Source: Thermoprotei archaeon (GTDB lineage Archaea > Thermoproteota > Thermoprotei > Thermofilales > Thermofilaceae). From it: a DNA stretch of 20,456 nucleotides. Below the pieces are notes generated by a model that ran no database searches, had not been told where the DNA came from, and saw nothing but the letters and a program-made list of their open reading frames with translations. Below are positions 12,642-19,601 of this stretch, one piece after another. A program made the position numbers and the translations under genes. The DNA is taken from assembly GCA_003649495.1 (NCBI GenBank), contig QMRZ01000011.1:1-20456 (forward strand). The letters are read 5' to 3'. Each line of letters begins with the position of its first letter. Positions within the stretch are counted from its first letter, which is position 1.

Positions 12642-12932
12642 ATGCCTAAGAAGAGGAAGAGCAGGGGTCGGCATAAGGGCGGCAAGGGCAAGGAGGCGAT
12701 GGTGCAGTGTGATGAGTGTGGCGCCCTCCTGCCCAGGTCTAAGGCTGTTAAGATTACTAAGAGGTACGCGCCGATAGACCCTCAGCTGGCTAGAGAGCTG
12801 CGCAGTAAGGGTGCTATAATACCCACGTACGAGGTGACGAAGTACCTCTGCATAAGGTGTGCGATATTCCGCGGTATACTTAAGATAAGGCCCGAGGAGG
12901 AGAGGAAGAAGAAGGTGCCACTCAGGCCTTGA
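12642..12932 (+). CDS. rps26e: Small-subunit ribosomal protein S26e
   Basis: Ribosomal protein eS26, 96 aa, bound near the 3' end of 16S rRNA at the mRNA exit channel. The lysine/arginine-rich N-terminus (MPKKRKSRGRHKGGKGK), VQCDECG, ALLPRSKAVKITKRY and TKYLCIRCAIFRGI are diagnostic. Zinc ligands are Cys23, Cys26, Cys70 and Cys73. Among archaea this protein is restricted mostly to the Thermoproteota and relatives, which is a main reason for placing the window there. Its stop codon overlaps the TTG of trmY (TTGA). Confidence 0.95.
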   Translation: MPKKRKSRGRHKGGKGKEAMVQCDECGALLPRSKAVKITKRYAPIDPQLARELRSKGAIIPTYEVTKYLCIRCAIFRGILKIRPEEERKKKVPLRP

Positions 12933-13549
12933 GTACCTTCTTAAGGCCTCCAGGCTGGGCCTCGCATAGGGCTAGGAGGATATTCCTCGTCAAGGCCTCA
13001 ACAGCCATCACGAGCCCCGACTTCAGCATTACCGGGCTGGCGTCAGCTGGCAGGATGGACGTAGTAGCGCGCGCCATGATTGCAGCCCTATCCCTCAGGA
13101 GCGGGGTGCGGAAAGACGTGCTATTCTGTGCAGTACTGGAGGGCCCTCCAAAGCCCCCCGTGACCATAGAGCTCAGGGGCTGGGAGCTTGAGCGCATGCC
13201 CCTTAGCGAGGCGGAAGTAGGCCTTCTCATCCAGAAGCTTCTCAGGGGGGAGACTGTTGGGGGCGCTGCGGTCAGGAGGATCGGCTTTAAGGAGGTGGTA
13301 TTAGGGCTCCTGGAGCACTTGGGGGTGAGCTGCGTCGTCTACCTCCATGAGCGGGGCATAGACGTGGCGTCGCTGGAGCTGGGGGAGAGGCTGGCGATGA
13401 TCCTGGGTGATCACAAAGGAGTTGATCCTACAACGGAGGGGTGGCTCAAGTCGCTGGGCGTGAAGTGGGTGAGCCTGGGGCCTACACCTTACTTCACAGA
13501 GCACTGTATAACGTACATGAACTACCTGATAGATGGGGGGAGTAGCTAG
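12929..13549 (+). CDS. trmY: tRNA (pseudouridine(54)-N(1))-methyltransferase TrmY
   Basis: SPOUT-class methyltransferase (COG1901) that methylates N1 of pseudouridine 54 in the tRNA T-loop, with S-adenosylmethionine as donor. RRIFLVKAST near residue 16, GRMDVVARAMIAAL, GVRKDVLF and the C-terminal knot region SLGPTPYFTEHCITYMNYL match the family. Length 206 aa is normal. The only usable start in frame before the conserved core is TTG 12929, which overlaps the rps26e stop as TTGA, so translation is probably coupled to rps26e. About 15 residues precede the core, more than in most homologues. Its stop codon and the stop of the convergent PINA gene share the tetramer CTAG. Confidence 0.87.
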   Translation: MSTFLRPPGWASHRARRIFLVKASTAITSPDFSITGLASAGRMDVVARAMIAALSLRSGVRKDVLFCAVLEGPPKPPVTIELRGWELERMPLSEAEVGLLIQKLLRGETVGGAAVRRIGFKEVVLGLLEHLGVSCVVYLHERGIDVASLELGERLAMILGDHKGVDPTTEGWLKSLGVKWVSLGPTPYFTEHCITYMNYLIDGGSS

Positions 13550-15120
13550 AGCTTAGGCCTAAGCTCTACTTCAACTCCCAGCCTCCTGGCTATGCGCTCC
13601 AACTTCCTACGCGGCTTGCCCACCATGTAGTTGTAGTACTCCTCGCTCACCAGCACTATTACCCTGCCCTCCTCAACTACCTGTATCTCTACTTCGTCAT
13701 CCGGGAGGTACTTTCTCAAGGCCTTAGCTATCGAGGTCTTTATCCGCTCCTCCCTCGCGCTCTCCCGCTTCTTCACAGGGACCACGAACGTCCTATCGCC
13801 GAAGACGTAGAGCTCATACTCAGGCTCGCCTGTCAGGAAGTCCCTAACGACGACTACGGGCCTCGCCAGCTCAGCCTCCCTAAGGCCGTGCGGCACCTTG
13901 ACGACGGTCGCCAGCTCGTAGACCTTCTTCACCTCTCCATTCTCGATGAATATCACGGTGTCGACTATGGAGGGAATCATGCCCAGCTCTACACGACCCA
14001 CGAAGCGCTGTATCGCGTCTATTGGGCTCGTAGCGTGAACAACCCCCACCATGCCGACGCCCGCCAGCCTGAGGTCTGCATAGAGCTCGAAGTCCTTCGT
14101 ATCCCTCATCTCGTCAAAGAATGTGTAGTCAGGCCTGGATAGCAGCAGCACGTCGTGTAGCTCTTCAGACGTGGCGTAACTCTTGGAGTACTGAGTTATC
14201 TCGTCGGGTAGCTGCATGTCCCTGGGCGACTCTATCGTCTTAACTACCTTGCCCTTCCTGTAGTAGTACTCGGCCAGCGCTTGAGCGAATGTAGTCTTCC
14301 CCATTCCCGGGGCGCCAGCTATCAGTATGCCCTCAGCCTGCTTCTCCAGCCGGCGCAGGAGCTTTGGAGGTAACCTATAGTCCTCGAGGCTGAGCTTGAC
14401 TAGAGGCCTCACTGCGGTCACCTCGAGACCATCGGAGAATGGGGGCCTCGTGATGACTATCCTGTAGTTCTTTACTTGGAGTATCATCGAGCCAGGCCTC
14501 TCACACTCTATGAATGCCCCGTGGTTAGACCTAGCGTACTCCACTATCTCCCTGACTATGTCCTCAAGCTCCTCCCTCCTCATCGGCTCGTCTCTAAGCG
14601 TCACGAAGCGCCACTTCCCGGGCTTCCCCATCTTGGCGTAGGGCTTAACTCCCTCCTTCAGGTGGATCGACATCGTGTCATTGGAGAAGAAGCGTTCTAA
14701 CACGAAGCCGTCGCTACGTGGCGGCTCCAGGTAGAGGACTTCGAGACCTATGCTCCGCGCAGCCTCGGCGTTAATGGGGTCAGATGTGATGAGCACCGCG
14801 CCTAGGTCTACCGCGAGTTCACGCACTAGCTCGTCAGGGCTTGAATCCCTGGTCCACCTATAGCCCTCGGGGAGATCCCTGACGTATTCTATGTACAGCT
14901 TATCGCTGTTCGAGTCAGCCACCTCCCTGATGCGCTTCAGCTCTCTCAAGCCTACTAGGCCCCTGTTGCTACCCTCTCTCGCCAGTCTCTCGAAGTAGGA
15001 TACTATCGAGCTGTGTATAACTAGCCTGCCAGCTATTCTGCCAGCTGCCAACGCCTCCTTTAGCGTCCCCGTGACTATGGGGGTGGTATCAGTTATGTAC
15101 GTCGTCTCCCTCATATCCAT
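13546..15120 (-). CDS. pina: PIN domain-containing ATPase (PINA-type)
   Basis: A 524-aa protein with three parts. Residues 1-135 form a PIN domain with acidic residues at Asp11 (ITDTTPI), Asp97, Asp105 and Asp114 (LITSDP). A secretion-type/RecA-like ATPase follows with Walker A GAPGMGKTT at 269-277, Walker B FFDEMRD (Asp336-Glu337) and GVVHAT at 359-364. A C-terminal KH-like region contains GKPR at 501-504 as its GxxG loop. This architecture is that of PINA, shown in Sulfolobus islandicus to be a hexameric ATPase promoting Holliday junction migration. In Sulfolobus the gene sits near hjc and hjm; neither is seen here. ATG 15120 has a GGAGG 5 nt upstream, but the TATA-like box at 15145-15153 predicts an almost leaderless transcript. 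Confidence 0.88.
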   Translation of the reverse strand: MDMRETTYITDTTPIVTGTLKEALAAGRIAGRLVIHSSIVSYFERLAREGSNRGLVGLRELKRIREVADSNSDKLYIEYVRDLPEGYRWTRDSSPDELVRELAVDLGAVLITSDPINAEAARSIGLEVLYLEPPRSDGFVLERFFSNDTMSIHLKEGVKPYAKMGKPGKWRFVTLRDEPMRREELEDIVREIVEYARSNHGAFIECERPGSMILQVKNYRIVITRPPFSDGLEVTAVRPLVKLSLEDYRLPPKLLRRLEKQAEGILIAGAPGMGKTTFAQALAEYYYRKGKVVKTIESPRDMQLPDEITQYSKSYATSEELHDVLLLSRPDYTFFDEMRDTKDFELYADLRLAGVGMVGVVHATSPIDAIQRFVGRVELGMIPSIVDTVIFIENGEVKKVYELATVVKVPHGLREAELARPVVVVRDFLTGEPEYELYVFGDRTFVVPVKKRESAREERIKTSIAKALRKYLPDDEVEIQVVEEGRVIVLVSEEYYNYMVGKPRRKLERIARRLGVEVELRPKL

Positions 15121-15144
15121 GATCGCCTCCTCTTGACAGAAAAG

Positions 15145-15153
15145 CTTTTAAAC
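15145..15153 (-). promoter_or_regulatory. TATA-like box of the PINA gene
   Basis: On the minus strand the bases read GTTTAAAAG, partly overlapping the perfect palindrome AAAAGCTTTT at 15140-15149. Predicted initiation is near 15123, 3 nt before the ATG. Confidence 0.5.
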
Positions 15154-15184
15154 TTTCTCCTCCTACCGCGGCGAGAGGAGAGCC

Positions 15185-15192
15185 GTATAAGC
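15185..15192 (+). promoter_or_regulatory. TATA-like box of the winged-helix gene
   Basis: GTATAAGC predicts initiation near 15214, about 22 nt before ATG 15236. Confidence 0.45.
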
Positions 15193-15235
15193 TAGTCGTA
15201 ATACAAGTGGGCTACCATCGTTTTAGCAGGGACTC

Positions 15236-15616
15236 ATGATTGTTTCGCCCTTATTCAGCCGTGCCGCCCCCTCAATCATGGGTAGCAGGCGTTTTAATCC
15301 AGACGTCTACCAGGACTATGAGGGCTTACAGCGCATGGTGGTGGCAGCACTAGCCAAGATGATAAGGTCGACTAAGGGCACGATGCTGACGTTTAACGCG
15401 AAGAAGATAGCTGTGATGGCTGGGCTCCCTACCCACCCAGTGGTGTTAACGCTGATTAAGGAGGTCATAGAGCAGATGAGGGCTAGGGGGCTCGTGCGCA
15501 GGATCTCCAGGTCCAGTCATGGGGTGAAGTACGCGATAACTAGGGACAGCCCATTCTGGTTGCTCGCCAAGGCGGGTGAGAAGACGCCTATGCTTGAGGT
15601 GATAGCCAGGGACTAG
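15236..15616 (+). CDS. Winged helix-turn-helix protein, unknown target
   Basis: A 126-aa protein I cannot name. Residues about 30-105 have the helix, recognition-helix and wing pattern of a winged helix: a first helix with LQRMVVAALAKMI, then TFNAKKIAVMAGLP as a likely turn, a long VVLTLIKEVIEQMRARGLV helix and a basic beta wing RRISRSSHGVKYAIT. This suggests DNA binding as a transcription factor or chromosome-associated protein. It is divergent from PINA and could regulate it; that is inference from position. ATG 15236 has a weak AGGGA 3 nt upstream. ATG 15278 (MGSRRFNPD) is an alternative that would remove 14 non-conserved-looking residues. Confidence 0.7.
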   Translation: MIVSPLFSRAAPSIMGSRRFNPDVYQDYEGLQRMVVAALAKMIRSTKGTMLTFNAKKIAVMAGLPTHPVVLTLIKEVIEQMRARGLVRRISRSSHGVKYAITRDSPFWLLAKAGEKTPMLEVIARD

Positions 15617-15627
15617 GTAATGCGAAG

Positions 15628-15634
15628 GTTTAAC
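15628..15634 (+). promoter_or_regulatory. TATA-like box before the CTG-start gene
   Basis: GTTTAAC lies 12 bp after the winged-helix stop codon. Initiation would fall near 15657, inside the repeat at 15638-15664. Confidence 0.35.
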
Positions 15635-15637
15635 ATC

Positions 15638-15664
15638 TAGCCGCGGCATGGTTTAGCCGCGGCT
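15638..15664 (+). repeat. Two copies of TAGCCGCGGC, able to form a GC hairpin
   Basis: TAGCCGCGGC occurs at 15638-15647 and 15654-15663. Its core GCCGCGGC is self-complementary, so the copies also form an 8-bp perfect hairpin around the loop ATGGTTTA. The site is just after the winged-helix gene and just before the next ribosome binding site. It could be an operator with two dimer sites or an RNA hairpin ending the upstream transcript. Confidence 0.5.
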
Positions 15665-15679
15665 GGGGGGTGGGCGGCG

Positions 15680-16039
15680 CTGGAGGTAAGGGGGCGGAGC
15701 CCGCTACCCCCAAAGGGGCTTGAGGAACTGATATGCCTCTTAGAGGCTCTTGCGGTAGAAGAGGGGCTCAAGCCCCCCGTAGTTTACCTGCTGATATTCT
15801 TCGAACGGGATGAGGAGGTAGAAGAAGGGGAGCTGGTCAAAGTTAGTGATGACGTCCTCATAGGGGAGGGCGTAATAGCTGTCAAGCGCTCCGAGCTCCT
15901 GCCACTCGTGGTTGAGAGGCTAGCTCTTGGCTACTACTCGCTAAGCCTATTCAATGAGCTAGGCAGTGTCCCGGTAAGCCGCGCCCAGGCGCTCGTCAGA
16001 GGCAGCTTATGGCGCCTCCTGACGCTCCTCTCACGTTAA
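15680..16039 (+). CDS. Hidden 119-residue protein, probable CTG start
   Basis: The plus frame is open from a TAG at 15638 to TAA 16037-16039 but contains no ATG, GTG or TTG until about residue 90. Its codon use is like its neighbours. The best start is CTG 15680, with GGTG at 15669-15672 and 7 nt spacing. Two hydrophobic runs are visible: a helix-strand pair LEELICLLEALAVEEG, PPVVYLLIFFE, and a later LLPLVVERLALGYYSLSLF. A very acidic stretch (ERDEEVEEGE) lies between. The layout suggests a small cytoplasmic alpha/beta protein; I recognise no family. It lies between the winged-helix and membrane-protein genes, in the same direction. Confidence 0.65.
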   Translation: MEVRGRSPLPPKGLEELICLLEALAVEEGLKPPVVYLLIFFERDEEVEEGELVKVSDDVLIGEGVIAVKRSELLPLVVERLALGYYSLSLFNELGSVPVSRAQALVRGSLWRLLTLLSR

Positions 16040-16072
16040 AAGTAGCTACTCTAGCTGTCGAGGCAGGCAACT

Positions 16073-16080
16073 ACTTTAAG
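16073..16080 (+). promoter_or_regulatory. TATA-like box of the small membrane protein gene
   Basis: ACTTTAAG is centred about 25-28 nt before GTG 16102/16105, so the transcript is predicted to be leaderless. Confidence 0.5.
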
Positions 16081-16101
16081 GCTGATATTGCGGTATAATG
16101 C

Positions 16102-16530
16102 GTGGTGAACCTGCACCCCGTGAGCGTGCTTATAGTTACGTTTAAGGCGATCGCGTGTATTGCCACCATCGCAGCCCTCGGTAGGGGGATGAGGGAGTGT
16201 AACCCGGTCTACGAGGCAGTCGGCCTGGTTCCTTTTATGATGTTAGTATGGGTAGTGACCGCGTTGAGCGTAATCGCCTGCGAGCTAGGCCACAGGCGTA
16301 GTGGGCTCTACGTACTCCTCAGGCCTTATGCTTACTCAATGCTAGTCGGCGCCATCCTAGATGCTGTTCACGACGTTCTTGCCCTCGCTGGGATTGAGAG
16401 TCTCCGCCCCCTCCTAACTGATTACCTCCCCCTAACCGCGCTAGCCAGCTACTCGGCTGCACTAGCCTACGTGGTGCTGTGCGATCCTGAGGTTAAAGAA
16501 TTCATACATTCGCAGTTGCATCAGCACTAG
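16102..16530 (+). CDS. Small integral membrane protein, four predicted helices
   Basis: A 142-aa protein with four hydrophobic segments, roughly at residues 6-28 (VSVLIVTFKAIACIATIAAL), 40-62 (VGLVPFMMLVWVVTALSVIA), 75-98 and 112-130. Short loops contain GHRRSG and DAVHDVL. The C-terminus is charged and ends HSQLHQH. No transport or enzymatic motif is evident and I recognise no family. The start is GTG 16102 or GTG 16105; the TATA-like box supports either as a leaderless start. It is followed 27 bp later by the tRNA methyltransferase gene in the same direction. Confidence 0.72.
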   Translation: MVNLHPVSVLIVTFKAIACIATIAALGRGMRECNPVYEAVGLVPFMMLVWVVTALSVIACELGHRRSGLYVLLRPYAYSMLVGAILDAVHDVLALAGIESLRPLLTDYLPLTALASYSAALAYVVLCDPEVKEFIHSQLHQH

Positions 16531-16557
16531 GCATGTCCGATGACTCGGTGAGCTGAG

Positions 16558-17616
16558 GTGGGCGCTGGGAGTCTTCAAGCCACTCGCCTGCTCTTAACAA
16601 CTGTGCCAGGACTAGAGGATTTATTGCTCGAGGAGGCAGCCCGCCTACTGCGTACTGTGAAGAGGAGGGAGGTTAGGAGGGGTAGGGTGTTACTAGAGTA
16701 CAGCCGGCCACTGGAGGCGGGTGAGCTATCTGCTCTTCTATCTCGCTTAGCTCTGGCTGAGAAGGCCTACGTGGTACTCCTCGAGGCCAAGGTTGGGAGC
16801 CTTGAGGAGGTGAGTAGAGCTGTGAGGCAAGGCCTCTGCTGCCTCGAGGACCTGTTGAAGCCTCCTGTTTACTTCGCAGTTGAAGCTGCGAGAGTCGGCG
16901 AGCATCCCTTCACCTCGCGTGACATAGCCAGGGAAGTGGGCTCGGTTATCCAGGAGTTAAAGCCCTCACCACCAGTCTCTCTTGACGATCCAGATGTACT
17001 GCTCTACGCTGAGCTCGTAGGGGATGAATTCAGGCTCTGCGTCGACCTGACACCCTTCATGAGCCTGAAGGATAGAGGGTATAGGGTATACCTGCACCCC
17101 TCAGCCTTAAACCCCATAGTAGCTAGAGCCATGTGTAGGATCGCGCGAGTGCAGGAGGGCGACGTAGTAGTGGATCCTATGTGTGGCAGCGGCACCATAA
17201 TCATAGAGTGCATGCTGGAGGCCCCCAATGCTAGAGGCGTGGGCTGTGATGTAAACCCGGCCCACGTTAGAGGCGCGGCACTGAACGCCCGAGCAGCGGG
17301 TATAATGGCTGATTTTGTGGTGGCAGATGTCAAGAGCCTGGCACGCGTCATCCGACCTCCTGTGGACGTTGTAGCTGCTAACCCCCCCTATGGGATCAGG
17401 GAGAAGGCTGTGGGAGGGCTAAGGCGGGTCTACGAGTGGCTCTTCGAGGGATCATCTCGAATCTTGGGCGAGGGGGGCAGGCTGGTGATGCTAAGCCCGC
17501 TCAGGGGCCTAGTGGAGGAAGCCTGGAGGAGAATTAAGAGGTTAGAGCTCCTTAAACGCAGAGCTGTAGAAGTCGGGGGGCTAAAGGCGTACATATTCCT
17601 CTTCGCTAAGCGGTGA
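16558..17616 (+). CDS. THUMP-domain tRNA guanine-N2-methyltransferase (Trm14-type)
   Basis: S-adenosylmethionine-dependent RNA methyltransferase of COG0116, 352 aa. The N-terminal LLLTTVPGLEDLLLEEA and a THUMP region at about 70-165, including PFTSRDIAREVG, bind tRNA. The catalytic domain begins with HPSALNPIVARAM, then has the SAM loop DPMCGSGTIIIE at 206-217, an acidic residue GCDVNP at 229-234 and the amino-methylating motif NPPYG at 275-279. NPPY fits methylation of an exocyclic amino group; the close archaeal relative Trm14 makes m2G at tRNA position 6. A Trm-G10-type enzyme is the main alternative, though the N-terminal layout fits Trm14 better. GTG 16558 has GGTG at 16547-16550, 7 nt upstream. 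Confidence 0.85.
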   Translation: MGAGSLQATRLLLTTVPGLEDLLLEEAARLLRTVKRREVRRGRVLLEYSRPLEAGELSALLSRLALAEKAYVVLLEAKVGSLEEVSRAVRQGLCCLEDLLKPPVYFAVEAARVGEHPFTSRDIAREVGSVIQELKPSPPVSLDDPDVLLYAELVGDEFRLCVDLTPFMSLKDRGYRVYLHPSALNPIVARAMCRIARVQEGDVVVDPMCGSGTIIIECMLEAPNARGVGCDVNPAHVRGAALNARAAGIMADFVVADVKSLARVIRPPVDVVAANPPYGIREKAVGGLRRVYEWLFEGSSRILGEGGRLVMLSPLRGLVEEAWRRIKRLELLKRRAVEVGGLKAYIFLFAKR

Positions 17617-17622
17617 GCTAAG

Positions 17623-17632
17623 CTTTTAAATA
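17623..17632 (+). promoter_or_regulatory. Strong TATA box of the rps19e ribosomal operon
   Basis: CTTTTAAATA begins 33 bp before the rps19e ATG and 7 bp after the methyltransferase stop codon. Predicted initiation near 17654 means a leaderless or nearly leaderless mRNA for the five-gene operon. Confidence 0.65.
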
Positions 17633-17655
17633 GGCGGTTAGGGCTGAGCCCCTGT

Positions 17656-18117
17656 ATGGTCAACGTGAGGTATGTGCCACCCCGCATATTCATAGAGGAG
17701 CTGGCCAGGTACCTGAAGGAGAACTTCGAGGAAGTAAGACCACCCGAGTGGGCACTGTATGCTAAGACGGGCAGCCACAAGGAGCGCGTTCCCGATGACC
17801 CTGATTGGTGGTATAAGCGGTGCGCGTCGCTGCTCAGGAAGCTCTACCTGTACGGGCCTGTGGGGGTGGAGCGGCTCAGAACCGCTTATGGGGGCCGCAA
17901 GGATCTCGGAATGAGGAGAGAGCACTTCAGGAAGGCTGGCGGCTCAGCTATTAGGAAGGCACTTCAGCAGCTCGAGGCAGCTGGGCTAGTGACTAAGGTG
18001 GAGGGTAGGGGACGCGCGCTTACGCCCAAGGGCAGGTCGCTGCTGGACAAGCTAGCTTACAGGATATTCAAGCAGATGGCGGTGGAGAGACCCGAGCTGA
18101 AAAAGTACATAAGCTGA
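17656..18117 (+). CDS. rps19e: Small-subunit ribosomal protein S19e
   Basis: Ribosomal protein eS19, 153 aa, a winged-helix-like protein needed for small-subunit maturation. Diagnostic segments are RPPEWALYAKTGSHKERVP, DWWYKRCASLLRKLYLYGPVGV, RLRTAYGGRKDLG and the C-terminal ALTPKGRSLLDKLA. It opens the operon rps19e-pdcd5-rpl39e-rpl31e-eif6, an arrangement well known in archaea. ATG 17656 is about 28 nt from the centre of the TATA box, so it is likely translated as a leaderless message. Confidence 0.95.
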   Translation: MVNVRYVPPRIFIEELARYLKENFEEVRPPEWALYAKTGSHKERVPDDPDWWYKRCASLLRKLYLYGPVGVERLRTAYGGRKDLGMRREHFRKAGGSAIRKALQQLEAAGLVTKVEGRGRALTPKGRSLLDKLAYRIFKQMAVERPELKKYIS

Positions 18118-18144
18118 CGCGCCAACTTTAAGGGGGTAGTGCTC

Positions 18145-18495
18145 ATGGAGGGTTACGACGAAGAGCTTGAGGAGATTAAGAGGAGGAAGCTGCTGGAGTA
18201 CCAGCGTAGGCTAGCTGAGGCAGCGAGAGCTGAGGAGGAGAGAAGGCTTGAGGAGGCTAGGAGGCAGGAAGTTCTGAGGAGGATACTGACGCCCAAGGCC
18301 AGGGAGCGGCTAGCGAACCTCAAGATGGTCAGGCCGCAGCTAGTTGAGGCCCTCGAGGCACAGCTGATCCAGCTCGCGTATAGCGGGAGAATAGCCACTC
18401 CAATAACTGACGAGGAGCTTAAGAGCATCCTGAGGAGGCTGATGAGCACTCAGAAAGAGATAAGGCTCAGATTTATGAGGAGCTCGCTGGGGTAG
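18145..18495 (+). CDS. PDCD5/TFAR19-family DNA-binding protein
   Basis: Archaeal homologue of human PDCD5, 116 aa, a small helical protein reported to bind DNA; its cellular role in archaea is open. The first 55 residues form a highly charged helix (EELEEIKRRK, then alternating Glu/Arg), followed by the family core ILTPKARERLANLKMVRP, LEAQLIQLAYSGRI and ITDEELKSIL. I prefer ATG 18145, with GGGGGT 7 nt upstream, over GTG 18139, which would add two residues. It is located between rps19e and rpl39e, its usual archaeal place, 6 bp from the next start codon. Confidence 0.92.
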   Translation: MEGYDEELEEIKRRKLLEYQRRLAEAARAEEERRLEEARRQEVLRRILTPKARERLANLKMVRPQLVEALEAQLIQLAYSGRIATPITDEELKSILRRLMSTQKEIRLRFMRSSLG

Positions 18496-18501
18496 GTGGA
18501 C

Positions 18502-18654
18502 ATGGCTCACTACAAGCCTGCAGCCAAGAAGAGGAGGCTGGCGAGCGCACTCAAGTCAAACTACCAGGTGCCAACATGGGTCATAGTTAAGACGAGGAGG
18601 AGGGTCGTGAGGAAGATCAGGAGGAACTGGAGGAGGAGCAGGATGCAGCTGTAA
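18502..18654 (+). CDS. rpl39e: Large-subunit ribosomal protein L39e
   Basis: Ribosomal protein eL39, 50 aa, which lines the nascent-chain exit tunnel. I translated it by hand: it starts MAHYKPAAKKRRLASALKSN, has the diagnostic VPTWVIVKT-RRRV segment in the middle and ends NWRRSRMQL. Length and composition (very basic, no acidic residues) are exactly those of the family. The ATG follows GGTGG at 18495-18499 and lies 6 bp after the pdcd5 stop codon; rpl31e begins 12 bp after it. Confidence 0.95.
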   Translation: MAHYKPAAKKRRLASALKSNYQVPTWVIVKTRRRVVRKIRRNWRRSRMQL

Positions 18655-18666
18655 TAGGTGGCTACC

Positions 18667-18933
18667 ATGGGTGAGGTAGAGCGTGTATACACGATACCCC
18701 TGAGGGATGCCTACACCGCCCCCAGGAAGAAGAGGGCTAAAGTTGCCATGAGGATAGTGCGCGAATTCATTAAGCGCCACATGAAGGTAGAGGTGGTTAA
18801 GATCTCGCCTAAGCTGAACGAAATTATATGGTCGAGGAGTGCTGAGAAGCCGCCGCGCAGAGTTAAGGTCAGAGCTAAAGTGGTTGAGGGGGGAGTAGCA
18901 GAGGTGGAGCCTGCTGAGGCTGGTGAGTCTTGA
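18667..18933 (+). CDS. rpl31e: Large-subunit ribosomal protein L31e
   Basis: Ribosomal protein eL31, 88 aa, near the exit of the peptide tunnel. Typical features are ERVYTIPLRDAYTAPRKKRA, the helix AMRIVREFIKRHMKVE, and KISPKLNEIIWSRSAEKPPR. The C-terminal 15 residues are acidic and specific to this lineage. ATG 18667 is preferred because GGTG at 18657-18660 lies exactly 6 nt upstream; GTG 18658 would add MAT. The stop codon overlaps the aIF6 start as TTGA. Confidence 0.95.
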   Translation: MGEVERVYTIPLRDAYTAPRKKRAKVAMRIVREFIKRHMKVEVVKISPKLNEIIWSRSAEKPPRRVKVRAKVVEGGVAEVEPAEAGES

Positions 18934-19601
18934 GCGTGGAGGTCCTTTACGCGTTCGGGAACCCCAACATAGGAGTCTACGTTGCCATCAGCGACCGCGT
19001 GGCGCTGATACCAGCTGATGCACCTGAGAAGGTTGAGCGCGCCTTGAGTAAGAACCTGGGCGTGCGAGTTGTGCGCGCGTCTGTGCAAGACTCTCCCCTT
19101 CTAGGGGTTCTCTGCGCCATGAATAGCCACGGAATGATTGTAGGCCGCCTCGTGAGGGAGCGTGAGCTCGAGCTATTGAAGAGAGTCCTCGGCGACGAGA
19201 TGAATATTGAAGTGCTTGACGTAAAGGAGACGGCGCTGGGAAACCTCGTGCTCGTCAATGATAAGGGTGCTGTGGTAAGCCCGCTGCTCCCGAGGCACGC
19301 TGTCTCGAGGATCTCAGATGCACTGGACGTGGAGGCCGTCCAGATGAGGCTAGGCGGATCCTACTTAGTCGGCGCACTAGGCGTTGCAACGAATAAGGGG
19401 GTGCTGCTGTGCCCCCTCGCCTCTGATGAGGAGGTGGAGCAAGTGATCGACGTGCTGAAAGTCTCTAAGGGAGGAGTCGGGACTGTGAATAGGGGTAACG
19501 TGTTCGTGCGGAGCGGGCTGGTGGCCAATAGCCGAGGAGCGCTAGTGGGCTTCGAAACTACCGGCCCAGAGCTGATGAGGATACAGTCAACCCTTTTCTA
19601 A
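18930..19601 (+). CDS. eif6: Translation initiation factor aIF6
   Basis: Ribosome anti-association factor that binds the large subunit; 223 aa, the normal length. FGNPNIGVYVAISD at the N-terminus and the recurring pattern of about 45 residues reflect the five-fold pseudo-symmetric barrel; recurring elements include GMIVGRL, GAVVSPLL, GVLLCPL and GALVGFE. GNVFVRSGLVANSRG near the C-terminus is also typical. The start is TTG 18930, overlapping the rpl31e stop, with GGTG 4 nt upstream. Its last 15 bp overlap the end of the convergent NrdD-like gene. In many archaea rpl18a follows; here the operon ends. Confidence 0.94.
   Translation: MSVEVLYAFGNPNIGVYVAISDRVALIPADAPEKVERALSKNLGVRVVRASVQDSPLLGVLCAMNSHGMIVGRLVRERELELLKRVLGDEMNIEVLDVKETALGNLVLVNDKGAVVSPLLPRHAVSRISDALDVEAVQMRLGGSYLVGALGVATNKGVLLCPLASDEEVEQVIDVLKVSKGGVGTVNRGNVFVRSGLVANSRGALVGFETTGPELMRIQSTLF

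Noticed and set aside
18124..18131. ACTTTAAG upstream of the pdcd5 gene as a TATA box.
   Set aside because: Its centre is only about 17 nt before ATG 18145, so transcription would start inside the gene; the gene is more likely read from the rps19e promoter.
18153..18449. Minus-strand serine/leucine-rich 98-codon frame opposite pdcd5.
   Set aside because: The serine and leucine runs are the direct antisense of the Glu/Arg/Lys-rich helix of PDCD5.
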